This document shows, piece by piece, positions 1 to 7,520 of a stretch of DNA of 64,000 nucleotides. Made by a program: the position numbers and the translations under genes. This DNA comes from Bacteriovorax sp. Seq25_V. GTDB taxonomy: Bacteria; Bdellovibrionota; Bacteriovoracia; Bacteriovoracales; Bacteriovoracaceae. Every line of letters begins with the position of its first letter. Positions within the stretch are counted from its first letter, which is position 1. The notes beneath the pieces are model-generated. The model was not told the origin of the DNA. It was given only the letters and a program-made list of their open reading frames with translations, and did no database searches. The stretch is taken from positions 238,874-302,873 of the forward strand of contig NZ_AUNI01000014.1 of NCBI RefSeq assembly GCF_000447795.1. Reading direction: 5' to 3'.

Positions 1-2
1 GA

Positions 3-872
3 GGAGCGAATTGGGGTCCATTATATCTAAGAAATACTCTTATCGAATCACATGCAGAACTAAAGTATGATGACCTAGGAGACATTAGAGTAATACCTCA
101 TCTCCTCCATGATAAGTATCTTAACAATGAGACTATCGAAAGTTGTCGAGATGCGCTTTATCAAAATAATAAATCGCCCCTACCAATATCACCTTTGAGC
201 ATTACAGAGAAGTTCTGCGATGACTTCTACTCAATCAATGCAGACAAAAAGCTATTTGCAATTGGTGGTGATCATTCAGTAAGTTACCCACTTGTAAAAT
301 CTTACTTAAAAAGTAGGAAAGACCGTGGAATAAAAGCCGGTATACTTCACTTTGATGCGCATACAGATCTATTACATACAAGACTAGGAATTGATCTTTG
401 TTTTGGTAGTTGGCTAACACATGTTCTCGACGGACTTGACTCAAGTAAAGACTGTTACCAATTTGGGATTCGCTCAAGCGGAAAGTCAAAAGAGTACTGG
501 GAAAAAGAATTTGGACTTAATCAGTACTGGACAAAAGAAGTAAAAGACATCGGTCCATATGAACTAGCTTTAAAAGTACGTGAAGAACTTCTAAAGTCTG
601 GAGTTGAAGAATTATATGTAAGTTTTGATATCGATGCTCTAGATGCAAGTGTCGCAAGTGCAACAGGAACTCCCGAGATCGATGGTCTTATGCCCCATGA
701 ATGTTTAATAATTTTAAAAACAATAAATGAAAAAATAAAAATCACTGGTGCGGACATGGTAGAGATTGCTCCAAATGTTGGGAATGATCCAATGGCCGCC
801 AAGAAAACACTTGAAGTTGGAGCTGTTATTTCAAGCTTTTTGATTGAGGCACTGGCAAATGCCAATAATTGA
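3..872 (+). CDS. Arginase/agmatinase-family ureohydrolase (5' end outside window)
   Basis: The reading frame is open from the left edge, so the N-terminus is missing; the visible part is about 289 codons. Upstream of an internal TTG at 195 the frame already carries family-like sequence (GANWGPLYLR), so that TTG is not the real start. Metal-site motifs of the binuclear Mn ureohydrolases follow in order: GGDHS, then HFDAHTD, then SFDIDALDAS. The last normally reads DP where this has DA. The family hydrolyses guanidino substrates (arginine, agmatine, formiminoglutamate) to release urea or formamide in the cytoplasm. The sequence does not show which substrate is used. The stop overlaps the start of aat, so the two are probably co-transcribed. 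Confidence 0.9.
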   Translation, partial: GANWGPLYLRNTLIESHAELKYDDLGDIRVIPHLLHDKYLNNETIESCRDALYQNNKSPLPISPLSITEKFCDDFYSINADKKLFAIGGDHSVSYPLVKSYLKSRKDRGIKAGILHFDAHTDLLHTRLGIDLCFGSWLTHVLDGLDSSKDCYQFGIRSSGKSKEYWEKEFGLNQYWTKEVKDIGPYELALKVREELLKSGVEELYVSFDIDALDASVASATGTPEIDGLMPHECLIILKTINEKIKITGADMVEIAPNVGNDPMAAKKTLEVGAVISSFLIEALANANN

Positions 873-1563
873 TTTTCCAAATATCGATACAGCAGATGAA
901 AATGGACTTCTTGCTTTAGGAGGCGATCTTCATCCAGACTCACTGCTACTCGCCTACGGCCGAGGCATTTATCCATGGCCAATTGGTAGAGACTTTCCTA
1001 TGGCCTGGTTCTCTCCAAGTAAACGCGGAGTAATTTTTACCGAAGACCTTCATGTTTCTCGAAGCCTTTTAAAATTTATTAAAAAATGTGATTTTTCTGT
1101 GACCTTTAACACAGACTTCAAAGAAGTGATAAGTACTTGTGCCAAGGTTCACAACCAATCGCGAGAAGGAACATGGATCACAAAAGAGATTATTGACGGC
1201 TATACGGAATTTCACCATCATGAACACGCCTATAGTATCGAAGTCAGAAACCCCAAAGGAGAACTTATTGGTGGTCTATACGGTGTTATCCTGGGCGGAT
1301 TTATAAGTGGTGAGTCCATGTTTCATAAAGAAAAGAATGCATCAAAGGTTGCCCTCTTCGTCCTCTTATATAATCTCAGAAAGCTTGGTATTCCATACCT
1401 TGATACACAGATGATCACCAACACCACAAAGAACTTCGGTGCGACCGAGATCTCTCGTGATAAATTCAAGCATCTACTTCAGATGTCTTTAGGGATGAAA
1501 AAAATTGATGTTAAGAATTTTAATCTCAACATCCATGAGATTGCGCAAAGCCTTACAAACTAA
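859..1563 (+). CDS. aat: Leucyl/phenylalanyl-tRNA--protein transferase
   Basis: Transfers Leu or Phe from aminoacyl-tRNA to proteins with N-terminal Arg or Lys, marking them for ClpS/ClpAP (N-degron pathway, cytoplasm). Family motifs are clear: GLLALGGDL near the N-terminus, YPWP, MAWFSPSKRGVIF and, in the middle, GGLYGVILGGFISGESMF. The ATG at 859 gives 234 residues, the usual length, and has GAGG 9 nt upstream. A TTG at 844 would add five residues and is less likely. The start lies inside the 3' end of the ureohydrolase gene (14-nt overlap), which suggests translational coupling. The 3' end overlaps the convergent ferredoxin-like gene by 11 nt. Confidence 0.95.
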   Translation: MPIIDFPNIDTADENGLLALGGDLHPDSLLLAYGRGIYPWPIGRDFPMAWFSPSKRGVIFTEDLHVSRSLLKFIKKCDFSVTFNTDFKEVISTCAKVHNQSREGTWITKEIIDGYTEFHHHEHAYSIEVRNPKGELIGGLYGVILGGFISGESMFHKEKNASKVALFVLLYNLRKLGIPYLDTQMITNTTKNFGATEISRDKFKHLLQMSLGMKKIDVKNFNLNIHEIAQSLTN

Positions 1564-1867
1564 CAATCTGCCCAGAAATCTTAACTGGTCTCATTTCCAC
1601 TTTTTGGTGAAACGAACAGTCTCCACAAGAATTACATAGGGCTAGATTAAGTTTAGCTTCCTTTTCAAAGAGAAAAGCATTCGTGTGACATACTTCATTT
1701 AATTCAGAAATGTCACTTTCTGAAATCTTTGATTTTGCCACAGGAAAGAGTAACGAGTTAACAGTAACCTCAGATCGACTTACTCCATTTAATGAAAGTA
1801 AATTTAGACGCTTAAAAAAAGAATTAATTGTACCTGATGACGAGTAAATTTTTTTATTAAAAATCAT
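1553..1867 (-). CDS. Degenerate ferredoxin-like protein (NuoI/HycF-like), one [4Fe-4S] site
   Basis: A 104-residue protein, last gene of a complex I-like cluster; its ATG overlaps the stop of the NuoCD-like gene in an ATGA. The centre reads VCHTNAF, then about 14 residues, then LCNSCGDCSFHQ. Aligned by eye with an 8-Cys dicluster ferredoxin, this keeps the fourth Cys of motif 1 and the first three of motif 2, which together bind one [4Fe-4S] cluster. It lacks the first three of motif 1 and the fourth of motif 2, the ligands of the other cluster. I infer a mono-cluster electron carrier working with the NuoB-like protein. No signal peptide or membrane segment is visible. The ferredoxin assignment rests on this motif and on gene context. 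Confidence 0.65.
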   Translation of the reverse strand: MIFNKKIYSSSGTINSFFKRLNLLSLNGVSRSEVTVNSLLFPVAKSKISESDISELNEVCHTNAFLFEKEAKLNLALCNSCGDCSFHQKVEMRPVKISGQIVSL

Positions 1868-3387
1868 TTAACAACCTCTGAAATATTTAAACCGAGAGTC
1901 ACCCAATCCATCGCGATCAAGTCTACATTAGTATGCGAATAGAAGTTCTCAAAAGAATAGAGAAATCTAAGAGATGGATTAATTACGTGGAAACGACTCA
2001 TCATATGCTGAGAAGGCAGTGAATGCATAATAAAACTGATATCACCGTGAGCATTTTCTGTCGTCGCAAATAAGATTTCTTCTTCTTCAAAATGTGGAAC
2101 AGAGAAATGAGCACTATCTGCCGAGAATACCGGAAAGCCTTCGACTAGTCTTACAATATTTGAACTAACTTCAAGAACCTCTTCAAGTCTAATCAATAGA
2201 CGATCATATGAAGACCCTGAAATCCCAAGCGGAACTTTCAATTCAAGCTGATCGTAGAGATAGAATGGTTGATTTTTTCTAATATCATAACTAACACCAA
2301 AGCTTCTTAGGCCCAGTCCACTTAGACCAGCTTTTAATGGATGAATTGTCTTATTAGAAATCATCGTCTTCTTTACAATTCTATCTAGAGAAACAATTGA
2401 AGACTTTAATTTTTCAAGCAATGGACCATACTTTTGAAGTAATTCGATACACTTTCTGAGCCAGCCTTCTGGAAGTCTCGATTCAAAATCATTAGTAATT
2501 ATAGGATATGGTCGACCTGAATCGATCTGACAAAACAACATATAGAAATCATTTTGAATACTTTCACAGAGTTCATTCGCAGACTTTTCATCGATTAGTA
2601 AAAAACTTTCTTTCAAAGATTGAATATGCTCATAGAGACGCGAAATTTCAAGAAAAAGCATTTTCTTGGCTTCAAGGTATTGAGTATAAGTGGTTCCTTT
2701 AAGATATGATTGGACTTCAAACCAAAGAAGCTGATACGAAAATGGGGTATAAATATTGAAATGACTAATATACTTTGGATAGTCGCTTATATTAATTTTT
2801 TCAAATCGTTTCTCTAGGCCTATAAATGGAGAATCTTGAGAGACCTTCATCTTTTGAATGTTCTTACCGTTTGTTAAGAACTCAAAACTCACATCGCTTG
2901 ACTCTACACCATACTCATGAAGATTCACATTAAGATAATCATAGAGATCATTTTCTATTGAAGAATCACGAAGGACATCTCCCTTAACAAAATCTTTTTC
3001 GAGAAAGTGTGAATTATCCTTCTCAAGAATCTCATGTTGAATACGCTCATCGACATAGAAAGTGATACCAAAATTTTTGTATACTTCTTTTTCTTGATAG
3101 AAAAGAGAACTCCAAATTTGAGAGTATGACTGCATTGTTTGACCAAATAAAAGAGGGCAACCAATATAACGAATCTGCTCTTTTTCAAGATCATGGAATA
3201 TATAAATTAATAAGTAGCGGCTTTCAGTAATTCCGTACTTATTTTTTAAGTGAGAACTATTTAAAAGATCCAAGCAAGTGACACCTACGCATGAAATTGA
3301 ACTTTTTGCACCAATTTCCGCAAATAAATCGGCGAGTTCATCCTTACGATGGATCTTTAAAGAATCAGTTATCTTCTTTACAATCAT
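1864..3387 (-). CDS. Divergent NuoC-NuoD fusion (complex I / group 4 hydrogenase large-subunit-like)
   Basis: 507 residues. Residues ~1-130 resemble NuoC (30-kDa subunit): a segment ending in EKEVYKNFGITF matches the NuoC signature (W..ERE.YD.FGI.F). Residues ~150-507 resemble NuoD (49-kDa): LFLEISRLYEHIQSL, a GLSGLGLRSFGVSYDIRK stretch (NuoD: GS.LRASG.NYD.RK), YDRLLIRLEEVLE, then ENAHGDISFIM near the C-terminus (E.ARGE). The [NiFe]-hydrogenase Cys pairs (RxCGxC, DPCxxC) are absent, so this is not a hydrogenase. The N-terminal NuoD loop GPQHPSTHG, which lines the quinone site in complex I, is also not visible. It overlaps both neighbours by 4 nt (ATGA). Role: probably the structural partner of the NuoB-like Fe-S protein; acceptor unknown. 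Confidence 0.75.
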   Translation of the reverse strand: MIVKKITDSLKIHRKDELADLFAEIGAKSSISCVGVTCLDLLNSSHLKNKYGITESRYLLIYIFHDLEKEQIRYIGCPLLFGQTMQSYSQIWSSLFYQEKEVYKNFGITFYVDERIQHEILEKDNSHFLEKDFVKGDVLRDSSIENDLYDYLNVNLHEYGVESSDVSFEFLTNGKNIQKMKVSQDSPFIGLEKRFEKINISDYPKYISHFNIYTPFSYQLLWFEVQSYLKGTTYTQYLEAKKMLFLEISRLYEHIQSLKESFLLIDEKSANELCESIQNDFYMLFCQIDSGRPYPIITNDFESRLPEGWLRKCIELLQKYGPLLEKLKSSIVSLDRIVKKTMISNKTIHPLKAGLSGLGLRSFGVSYDIRKNQPFYLYDQLELKVPLGISGSSYDRLLIRLEEVLEVSSNIVRLVEGFPVFSADSAHFSVPHFEEEEILFATTENAHGDISFIMHSLPSQHMMSRFHVINPSLRFLYSFENFYSHTNVDLIAMDWVTLGLNISEVVK

Positions 3388-3797
3388 TTCACTTCTCCAC
3401 TGACTTCAGCTTCAAGAACGGAAGTGAAATTTTCAAAACGAGGAGGACAACCTGGTACGAAAGAAATCTCTCCCTTAAAATTAGTAATCTCATTTACTGT
3501 CTTTAGCATTCCCTGTGATTCGAAAATACCACCTGAAGTACTGCAAATACCAAAAGAAATAATTCTCTTTGTACTAATTCCTTCAATACTATTTAAAAAC
3601 TCAATGTCTCGTGCACTTAACTTCTTCCCAATAACGATGATATCTGCATCATCAATATTTGTAGAAGAAGAGAAGTTACTAAAAGAAACTTTCTCATTAA
3701 ATTTTGATATCTCTAGGCAGCAGCTCCCAAGGAACCAATGAAACTTTTTTCCAGTTCTTTTTGAATACGCATCACAGTACGTTTGATAATTATTCAC
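3384..3797 (-). CDS. NuoB-like [4Fe-4S] protein (complex I 20-kDa / hydrogenase small-subunit family)
   Basis: 137 residues, GTG start 9 nt after the upstream lipoprotein gene. All four ligands of the N2-type [4Fe-4S] cluster are in place: tandem C26-C27 (GSCCLEI), C85 in FGICSTSGG (NuoB: MGACASSGG) and C117 in VPGCPPR (invariant in NuoB). The family passes electrons from the Fe-S chain to the acceptor site at the NuoD interface. Divergence elsewhere is high, yet the cluster site is intact, so the protein is probably functional. It overlaps the NuoCD-like gene by 4 nt. Whether it acts in the cytoplasm or at the membrane face cannot be read from the sequence, since no membrane subunits are encoded here. 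Confidence 0.85.
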   Translation of the reverse strand: MNNYQTYCDAYSKRTGKKFHWFLGSCCLEISKFNEKVSFSNFSSSTNIDDADIIVIGKKLSARDIEFLNSIEGISTKRIISFGICSTSGGIFESQGMLKTVNEITNFKGEISFVPGCPPRFENFTSVLEAEVSGEVK

Positions 3798-3806
3798 TTT
3801 TCACCA

Positions 3807-5252
3807 TCATTTCTTTCTTTTAAAAACTTGTACTTTCTCAGCACTTTCTTCCTTTACCCCTGTGATATAATTCCAACGAATATCTTCAGGGAAAATTGGT
3901 CGATCAATTACAACCTTATTACAAGTTTGAACCTTTCCAGTTCTTTTTACCCAATTATATATTTTTTCAGCTGTCCCATAGCTCCCACTATCGTATTCAA
4001 TATACTCATAAAACTCGCTTCCCTTCGAACGATAAGTTGACAAGTAAGTAACGGCCTTTTCAAAGGCAACATTTAGTTGTGCTGAGGAACAATATGCTAG
4101 TTCTTTTTCCTGGTTATAAACAAGCTTTCCTTCTGGACCACGGTAGTTTCGCATCCACTCTCTCTTTGCACAATCATAGACGAGATTATCTTTATTTAAG
4201 AAAAAGAATGCTCTTAGATATTCATAGTACCAATGCGCATTTAAATCTGCTGTAATCTCATAACCTTTCACAAATTCCTGGCAAGCGTAGAATAAGTCTT
4301 TCTTCGTGCGGTAAAACTCTAAAAAATATGTTGGGAAATCCACCTCTAAATTTAGCATCTTCTTGCGACTTTCTTCTAACTCCGAATAAATTGATTCACA
4401 GCTGCGTCTTAAAGTTCTCAATTCTTTCGTCGAAAAAAGATGACCTTTTTCAACAGCAAACTTTAAAGCATTAGTTGGAAGAACTTGTCCGTAAATTTTA
4501 TAAGCAGGAAAACTATTATCCTCTCCTAGAATACGGCCCCTACCATTTTCTAGAAAAGCCTTTGACTTTGGCCAGTCAATAACTTGCACAAGATCCTTGA
4601 ATGATCTCACCTCTGCATACTTTGGATCTGCCTGGGAAACCCCAATCAAAAGAATATTTGAATCCCATTTCGAAAAAGTATCACACGGATAAGTCTTACA
4701 GTACTGCTCTACAACCCCAGAGATAATTCTAACTTTAACAATGTTAGAAAAGTGCTTTGGGTTTTGTTCAGCGATTGCCTTGTCAGCACCAAAGAAAATT
4801 ACTCTTTGAGGCAACTTTGATTGATTTAAAAGTTTCGGAATAAATGCGTCATGATACGGAGGATACTCAATTGCATTTTTCTCTTTCGTCCAAACATTAC
4901 TCTCTTTACAGTAAGCATGATTAAAAACTTTTTGACCAGAAACCATATCCAACTCGTAATGATAAGGCGAATTGGCGGGAGTAGTTACTACGACGTCAAC
5001 AAGGTTTTTATTAATATCGAAATCTACTGGAGGGTCAAAAAATTGATGAATTGTGGTTCTCCCCTCATAGTCTACAGAGCTAAAGTTACGATCAGTATTG
5101 AACCACTCGGCCTCAGTGTCCTTAGTGTCAGTCAAAACAACATTTCTTGAGCAAGAATATGCGACAATAAGCATTAAAAATAAATTGAGTCCTCTTAACT
5201 TTTTAATTTGACAAATCCTCTGTAAAAGTTCAAAATTCTTTTCTGTATCCAC
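3807..5252 (-). CDS. Predicted lipoprotein of unknown function heading the complex I-like operon
   Basis: 481 residues from a GTG start. A basic n-region, a hydrophobic stretch and a lipobox-like VAYSC at about residues 30-34 suggest a signal-peptidase II lipoprotein, exported and lipid-anchored. The mature part is rich in Tyr, Trp and charged residues and has about ten Cys. I recognise no domain. It lies 9 nt upstream of the NuoB-like gene on the same strand, so it is probably first in that operon, an odd partner for cytoplasmic Fe-S proteins. The signal peptide has an unusually long n-region, but no later start codon with a well-placed Shine-Dalgarno sequence was found. The tRNA-Leu gene lies upstream on the opposite strand. 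Confidence 0.75.
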   Translation of the reverse strand: MDTEKNFELLQRICQIKKLRGLNLFLMLIVAYSCSRNVVLTDTKDTEAEWFNTDRNFSSVDYEGRTTIHQFFDPPVDFDINKNLVDVVVTTPANSPYHYELDMVSGQKVFNHAYCKESNVWTKEKNAIEYPPYHDAFIPKLLNQSKLPQRVIFFGADKAIAEQNPKHFSNIVKVRIISGVVEQYCKTYPCDTFSKWDSNILLIGVSQADPKYAEVRSFKDLVQVIDWPKSKAFLENGRGRILGEDNSFPAYKIYGQVLPTNALKFAVEKGHLFSTKELRTLRRSCESIYSELEESRKKMLNLEVDFPTYFLEFYRTKKDLFYACQEFVKGYEITADLNAHWYYEYLRAFFFLNKDNLVYDCAKREWMRNYRGPEGKLVYNQEKELAYCSSAQLNVAFEKAVTYLSTYRSKGSEFYEYIEYDSGSYGTAEKIYNWVKRTGKVQTCNKVVIDRPIFPEDIRWNYITGVKEESAEKVQVFKRKK

Positions 5253-5337
5253 AAGATTTTTGATACCAAAATAGTTGTAATTATTAATAATTTTAATATT
5301 TATATTACGAAAATGGTAGAAAGAATTTAATCTAAAT

Positions 5338-5426
5338 GCTCAGATGGTGGAATCGGTAGACACCCAGGATTTAAAATCCTGTGGGCTTCACGGCCCGTGC
5401 GAGTTCAAGTCTCGCTCTGAGCACCA
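5338..5426 (+). tRNA. tRNA-Leu (anticodon TAA)
   Basis: Complete cloverleaf: acceptor stem GCTCAGA paired with TCTGAGC, then A and an encoded CCA (5424-5426). The anticodon stem-loop GGATTTAAAATCC has anticodon TAA. The variable arm is long, as in class II tRNAs, and the T-arm loop is GTTCAAGTC. Length is 89 nt with CCA. A poly-A/poly-T flanked hairpin downstream (5464-5491) looks like a terminator. The 3' end is duplicated at 5553-5581. Confidence 0.97.
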
Positions 5427-5581
5427 TGTTTTTCCAAGAAATTTGATTAAATAGACTGGTCTCAAAAAAAAGGCGCTAACGCTTATTTTTTTGAATTTAT
5501 AATTAAGCATCTCAGCGCTAAAACCCTTCGGCTTTTATCGCAGGATGTGGCCCTGAGCACCATGTTTTTCCAAGAAATTTG
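5417..5581 (+). repeat. 29-bp direct repeat of the tRNA-Leu 3' end flanking a ~107-bp segment
   Basis: The 29 bp at 5417-5445 (last bases of the tRNA, CCA and 19 bp of flank) recur exactly at 5553-5581, a 136-bp period. The DNA between holds the tRNA terminator hairpin and a second small hairpin near 5521-5537 (AAAACCCTTCGGCTTTT). Nothing in it codes for a protein. Direct repeats of a tRNA 3' end are the usual scar of integrase-mediated insertion, but the segment is far too short for a complete element, so a remnant or local duplication is more likely. The rest of the stretch up to 5720 shows nothing further. Confidence 0.85.
5464..5491 (+). terminator. Probable terminator after tRNA-Leu
   Basis: An A-run, a short GCG/CGC hairpin with loop CTAA, and a following T-run (TTATTTTTTT). 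The symmetric A and T runs would allow it to work in both directions. It lies about 40 bp after the tRNA. Confidence 0.6.
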
Positions 5582-5720
5582 CATGACTACTTACCTATAA
5601 GCATAAGTAAATATTAGATGATGTCCAAACTTTGATCACCCCCCTAACATAATTTCAAACTCCCCCTAAGCTAAACTCTCTCATGTCATACTGAGATATA
5701 TTTAAATAAATGAGGGAAAG

Positions 5721-6182
5721 ATGAAGAAATTAGTCACATTCGCAGCTTTAGTTCTATCAATTAACTCTTTTGGAGCAGTAACAAAAGGGAAGAACTGGGT
5801 CATAGATAAACATGAAGTTCAAAATGAGCTTGTAAGAAATTTAACAGCGAACCAGGACTGTTTTCTTGAATCAATCAATGACAATAGTGGTGAAGTCTTA
5901 TTAAAGATCAAACTCGAAGCTGATGAGTTTGATGCAAATAATGAATTTGTGGCAAAAACGACAAAAGCAACCGATAGAATTATCAAGCTTAAACTGTCCC
6001 AAGACTCAAAATCATCTGAATATACAATTGACTTATATTACGAAAATATGTGGGATAGACACGACACGAGCCGTGCTATCTCATCTGACCTACAAGCATT
6101 CAAAGTAGGAGTTGAAAGTAGAAACTTCTCTGGTACAGGCTTTTTCTCTGAACCGGCACACACATTTTTTTACTGTAAATAA
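5721..6182 (+). CDS. Small secreted protein, unknown
   Basis: 153 residues. A clear Sec signal peptide (MKKLVTFAALVLSINSFGA) is followed by a mature domain of about 134 residues with two Cys, one near the N-terminus (NQDCF) and one at the C-terminal end (YCK), which could form a disulfide. ATG with GAGGG about 6 nt upstream. No family recognised. The alternating hydrophobic pattern suggests a small beta-rich periplasmic or secreted protein. Monocistronic; converges on the PilZ gene. Confidence 0.75.
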   Translation: MKKLVTFAALVLSINSFGAVTKGKNWVIDKHEVQNELVRNLTANQDCFLESINDNSGEVLLKIKLEADEFDANNEFVAKTTKATDRIIKLKLSQDSKSSEYTIDLYYENMWDRHDTSRAISSDLQAFKVGVESRNFSGTGFFSEPAHTFFYCK

Positions 6183-6206
6183 ATGAAACAAGCGGCTTGA
6201 GGAATC

Positions 6207-7451
6207 TTAGGCTGCAATTTTATTATTTGCATTGATTATTTTTGAAATCAATTTCCCTAGAATTTCTGTATTTTTTTGGGATACATTTATAAATGCGAAT
6301 CCAATACCTTTTGGTCGACCATCGGCCACACGCTTGATCTTGAAGTCACATGAAATAGATTCGCTAACAAGTCCTTCATTAAAAAATAATGTCCCGGATC
6401 TATCTTTAGTATGATCTACACCATCAAGTTTAACAAGTTCAATAAAGCCACCACTCAAACTAATATTAGTAAGATAGCCTTTATACTCATTATCTCGAAT
6501 CATAAATGTAATGGCTTCACGAATATCTGCACGATACTCACCTCTTTGCACCAAATAGATTGATTTTTCTGAATTTGCTTTGTCTTCATAGTGAAGAGAG
6601 ACTTCTGCGGAAAGCTCCAAGATATCTTGCATATCCTTCCACTGCAAATCACCACTACGCTTAATCTTAGAATCTTTTAGTTCACCGGACTCTTTCATAT
6701 GAAGTAGTTCGTCAAATCGTAATGGCCCTTTATTTCCAGACTCACTTTTGATGAACCACACCTTACTATTTAAGAATTCAAATGTTTTTCCATTTCTTAA
6801 ATCTTCTAGACCTAAGTCTTTATCGCTATATATCTTAGCAACAGATGAATTTGTCTGATTATTTTCATTGATCCTATTTTGTAGAATCTCAATTTTAGTC
6901 ATTGCCTTCTTAAGGTTATTTTTAAGGAGATCATTTTCAATAGTAATATTTTGAATTCTTAAGTTTGATTTTTCTAAGCGTTCTTCGAGTTCGATACGCT
7001 GCTTGTCATCTCTACTAAGCGTTGTGATCATATCCCTAAGGGTATTTACTCTAGCAATAACCTCATCTTCCTTACTAATAACACGAGATGATAAATCGCT
7101 GATCTCTTTTTTAATATCTTCAAATTGTTCAAGGTGAGAATTATCAACTTCAATGACTTTCTCTTCCTCTATATCTCGTTGTAAAGTAACTTCATTAAAA
7201 GGCACAGGATGAAATAGTGGAACAGGAATCTCTGCCTCACAAAAAGTAGCTGCAACTTTAATCTCATGAGGAATCTCAGGATGAGAAAGGAGTGGAACCC
7301 AGGCCCTATCTTCAGGAGCATAGACAAAACTGTTGATGAACACTTCTCTTTCCACCACTTCAACGTGGAGATCATTAAGATTTATAAACGCAAAAGTCCC
7401 CTTGCGTTTACAAATAAAAAAGTGTTTTTCTTTCAATTTTGTATCTATCAT
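6207..7451 (-). CDS. Coiled-coil / GYF_2 / PilZ-domain protein (predicted c-di-GMP receptor)
   Basis: 414 residues, cytoplasmic (no signal peptide). In order: an N-terminal ~100-residue domain with GYF-like features; a long heptad-rich coiled coil (~105-205); a GYF_2-type domain (~230-285) recognisable from VWFIKSESGNKGPLRFDELL and a later LQWKDM; and a C-terminal PilZ domain (~303-405). The PilZ domain has both c-di-GMP-binding motifs, RADIR (RxxxR) and NISLSGG (N/DxSxxG). Expected role: bind c-di-GMP and pass the signal through the coiled coil and GYF-type protein contacts, for instance to motility or pili. The partner is unknown. The gene stands alone. Confidence 0.85.
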   Translation of the reverse strand: MIDTKLKEKHFFICKRKGTFAFINLNDLHVEVVEREVFINSFVYAPEDRAWVPLLSHPEIPHEIKVAATFCEAEIPVPLFHPVPFNEVTLQRDIEEEKVIEVDNSHLEQFEDIKKEISDLSSRVISKEDEVIARVNTLRDMITTLSRDDKQRIELEERLEKSNLRIQNITIENDLLKNNLKKAMTKIEILQNRINENNQTNSSVAKIYSDKDLGLEDLRNGKTFEFLNSKVWFIKSESGNKGPLRFDELLHMKESGELKDSKIKRSGDLQWKDMQDILELSAEVSLHYEDKANSEKSIYLVQRGEYRADIREAITFMIRDNEYKGYLTNISLSGGFIELVKLDGVDHTKDRSGTLFFNEGLVSESISCDFKIKRVADGRPKGIGFAFINVSQKNTEILGKLISKIINANNKIAA

Positions 7452-7520
7452 AATAAACCTACTAAACTAATCGGATAACTAACTAAAAACCTTTAATTAT
7501 ATGAAAATATATTGATAAAT

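Noticed and set aside
195..872. Complete short ureohydrolase gene starting at TTG 195
   Set aside because: The frame upstream to the window edge already codes for ureohydrolase-like sequence, so the gene is cut by the window.
1864..3797. [NiFe] hydrogenase large and small subunits
   Set aside because: The large-subunit-like protein has no RxCGxC or DPCxxC metal ligands, so only the complex I-like reading is supported.
5417..5581. A second, degenerate tRNA gene
   Set aside because: Only the 3' terminal bases match; no D-arm, anticodon arm or acceptor 5' strand precedes the second copy.
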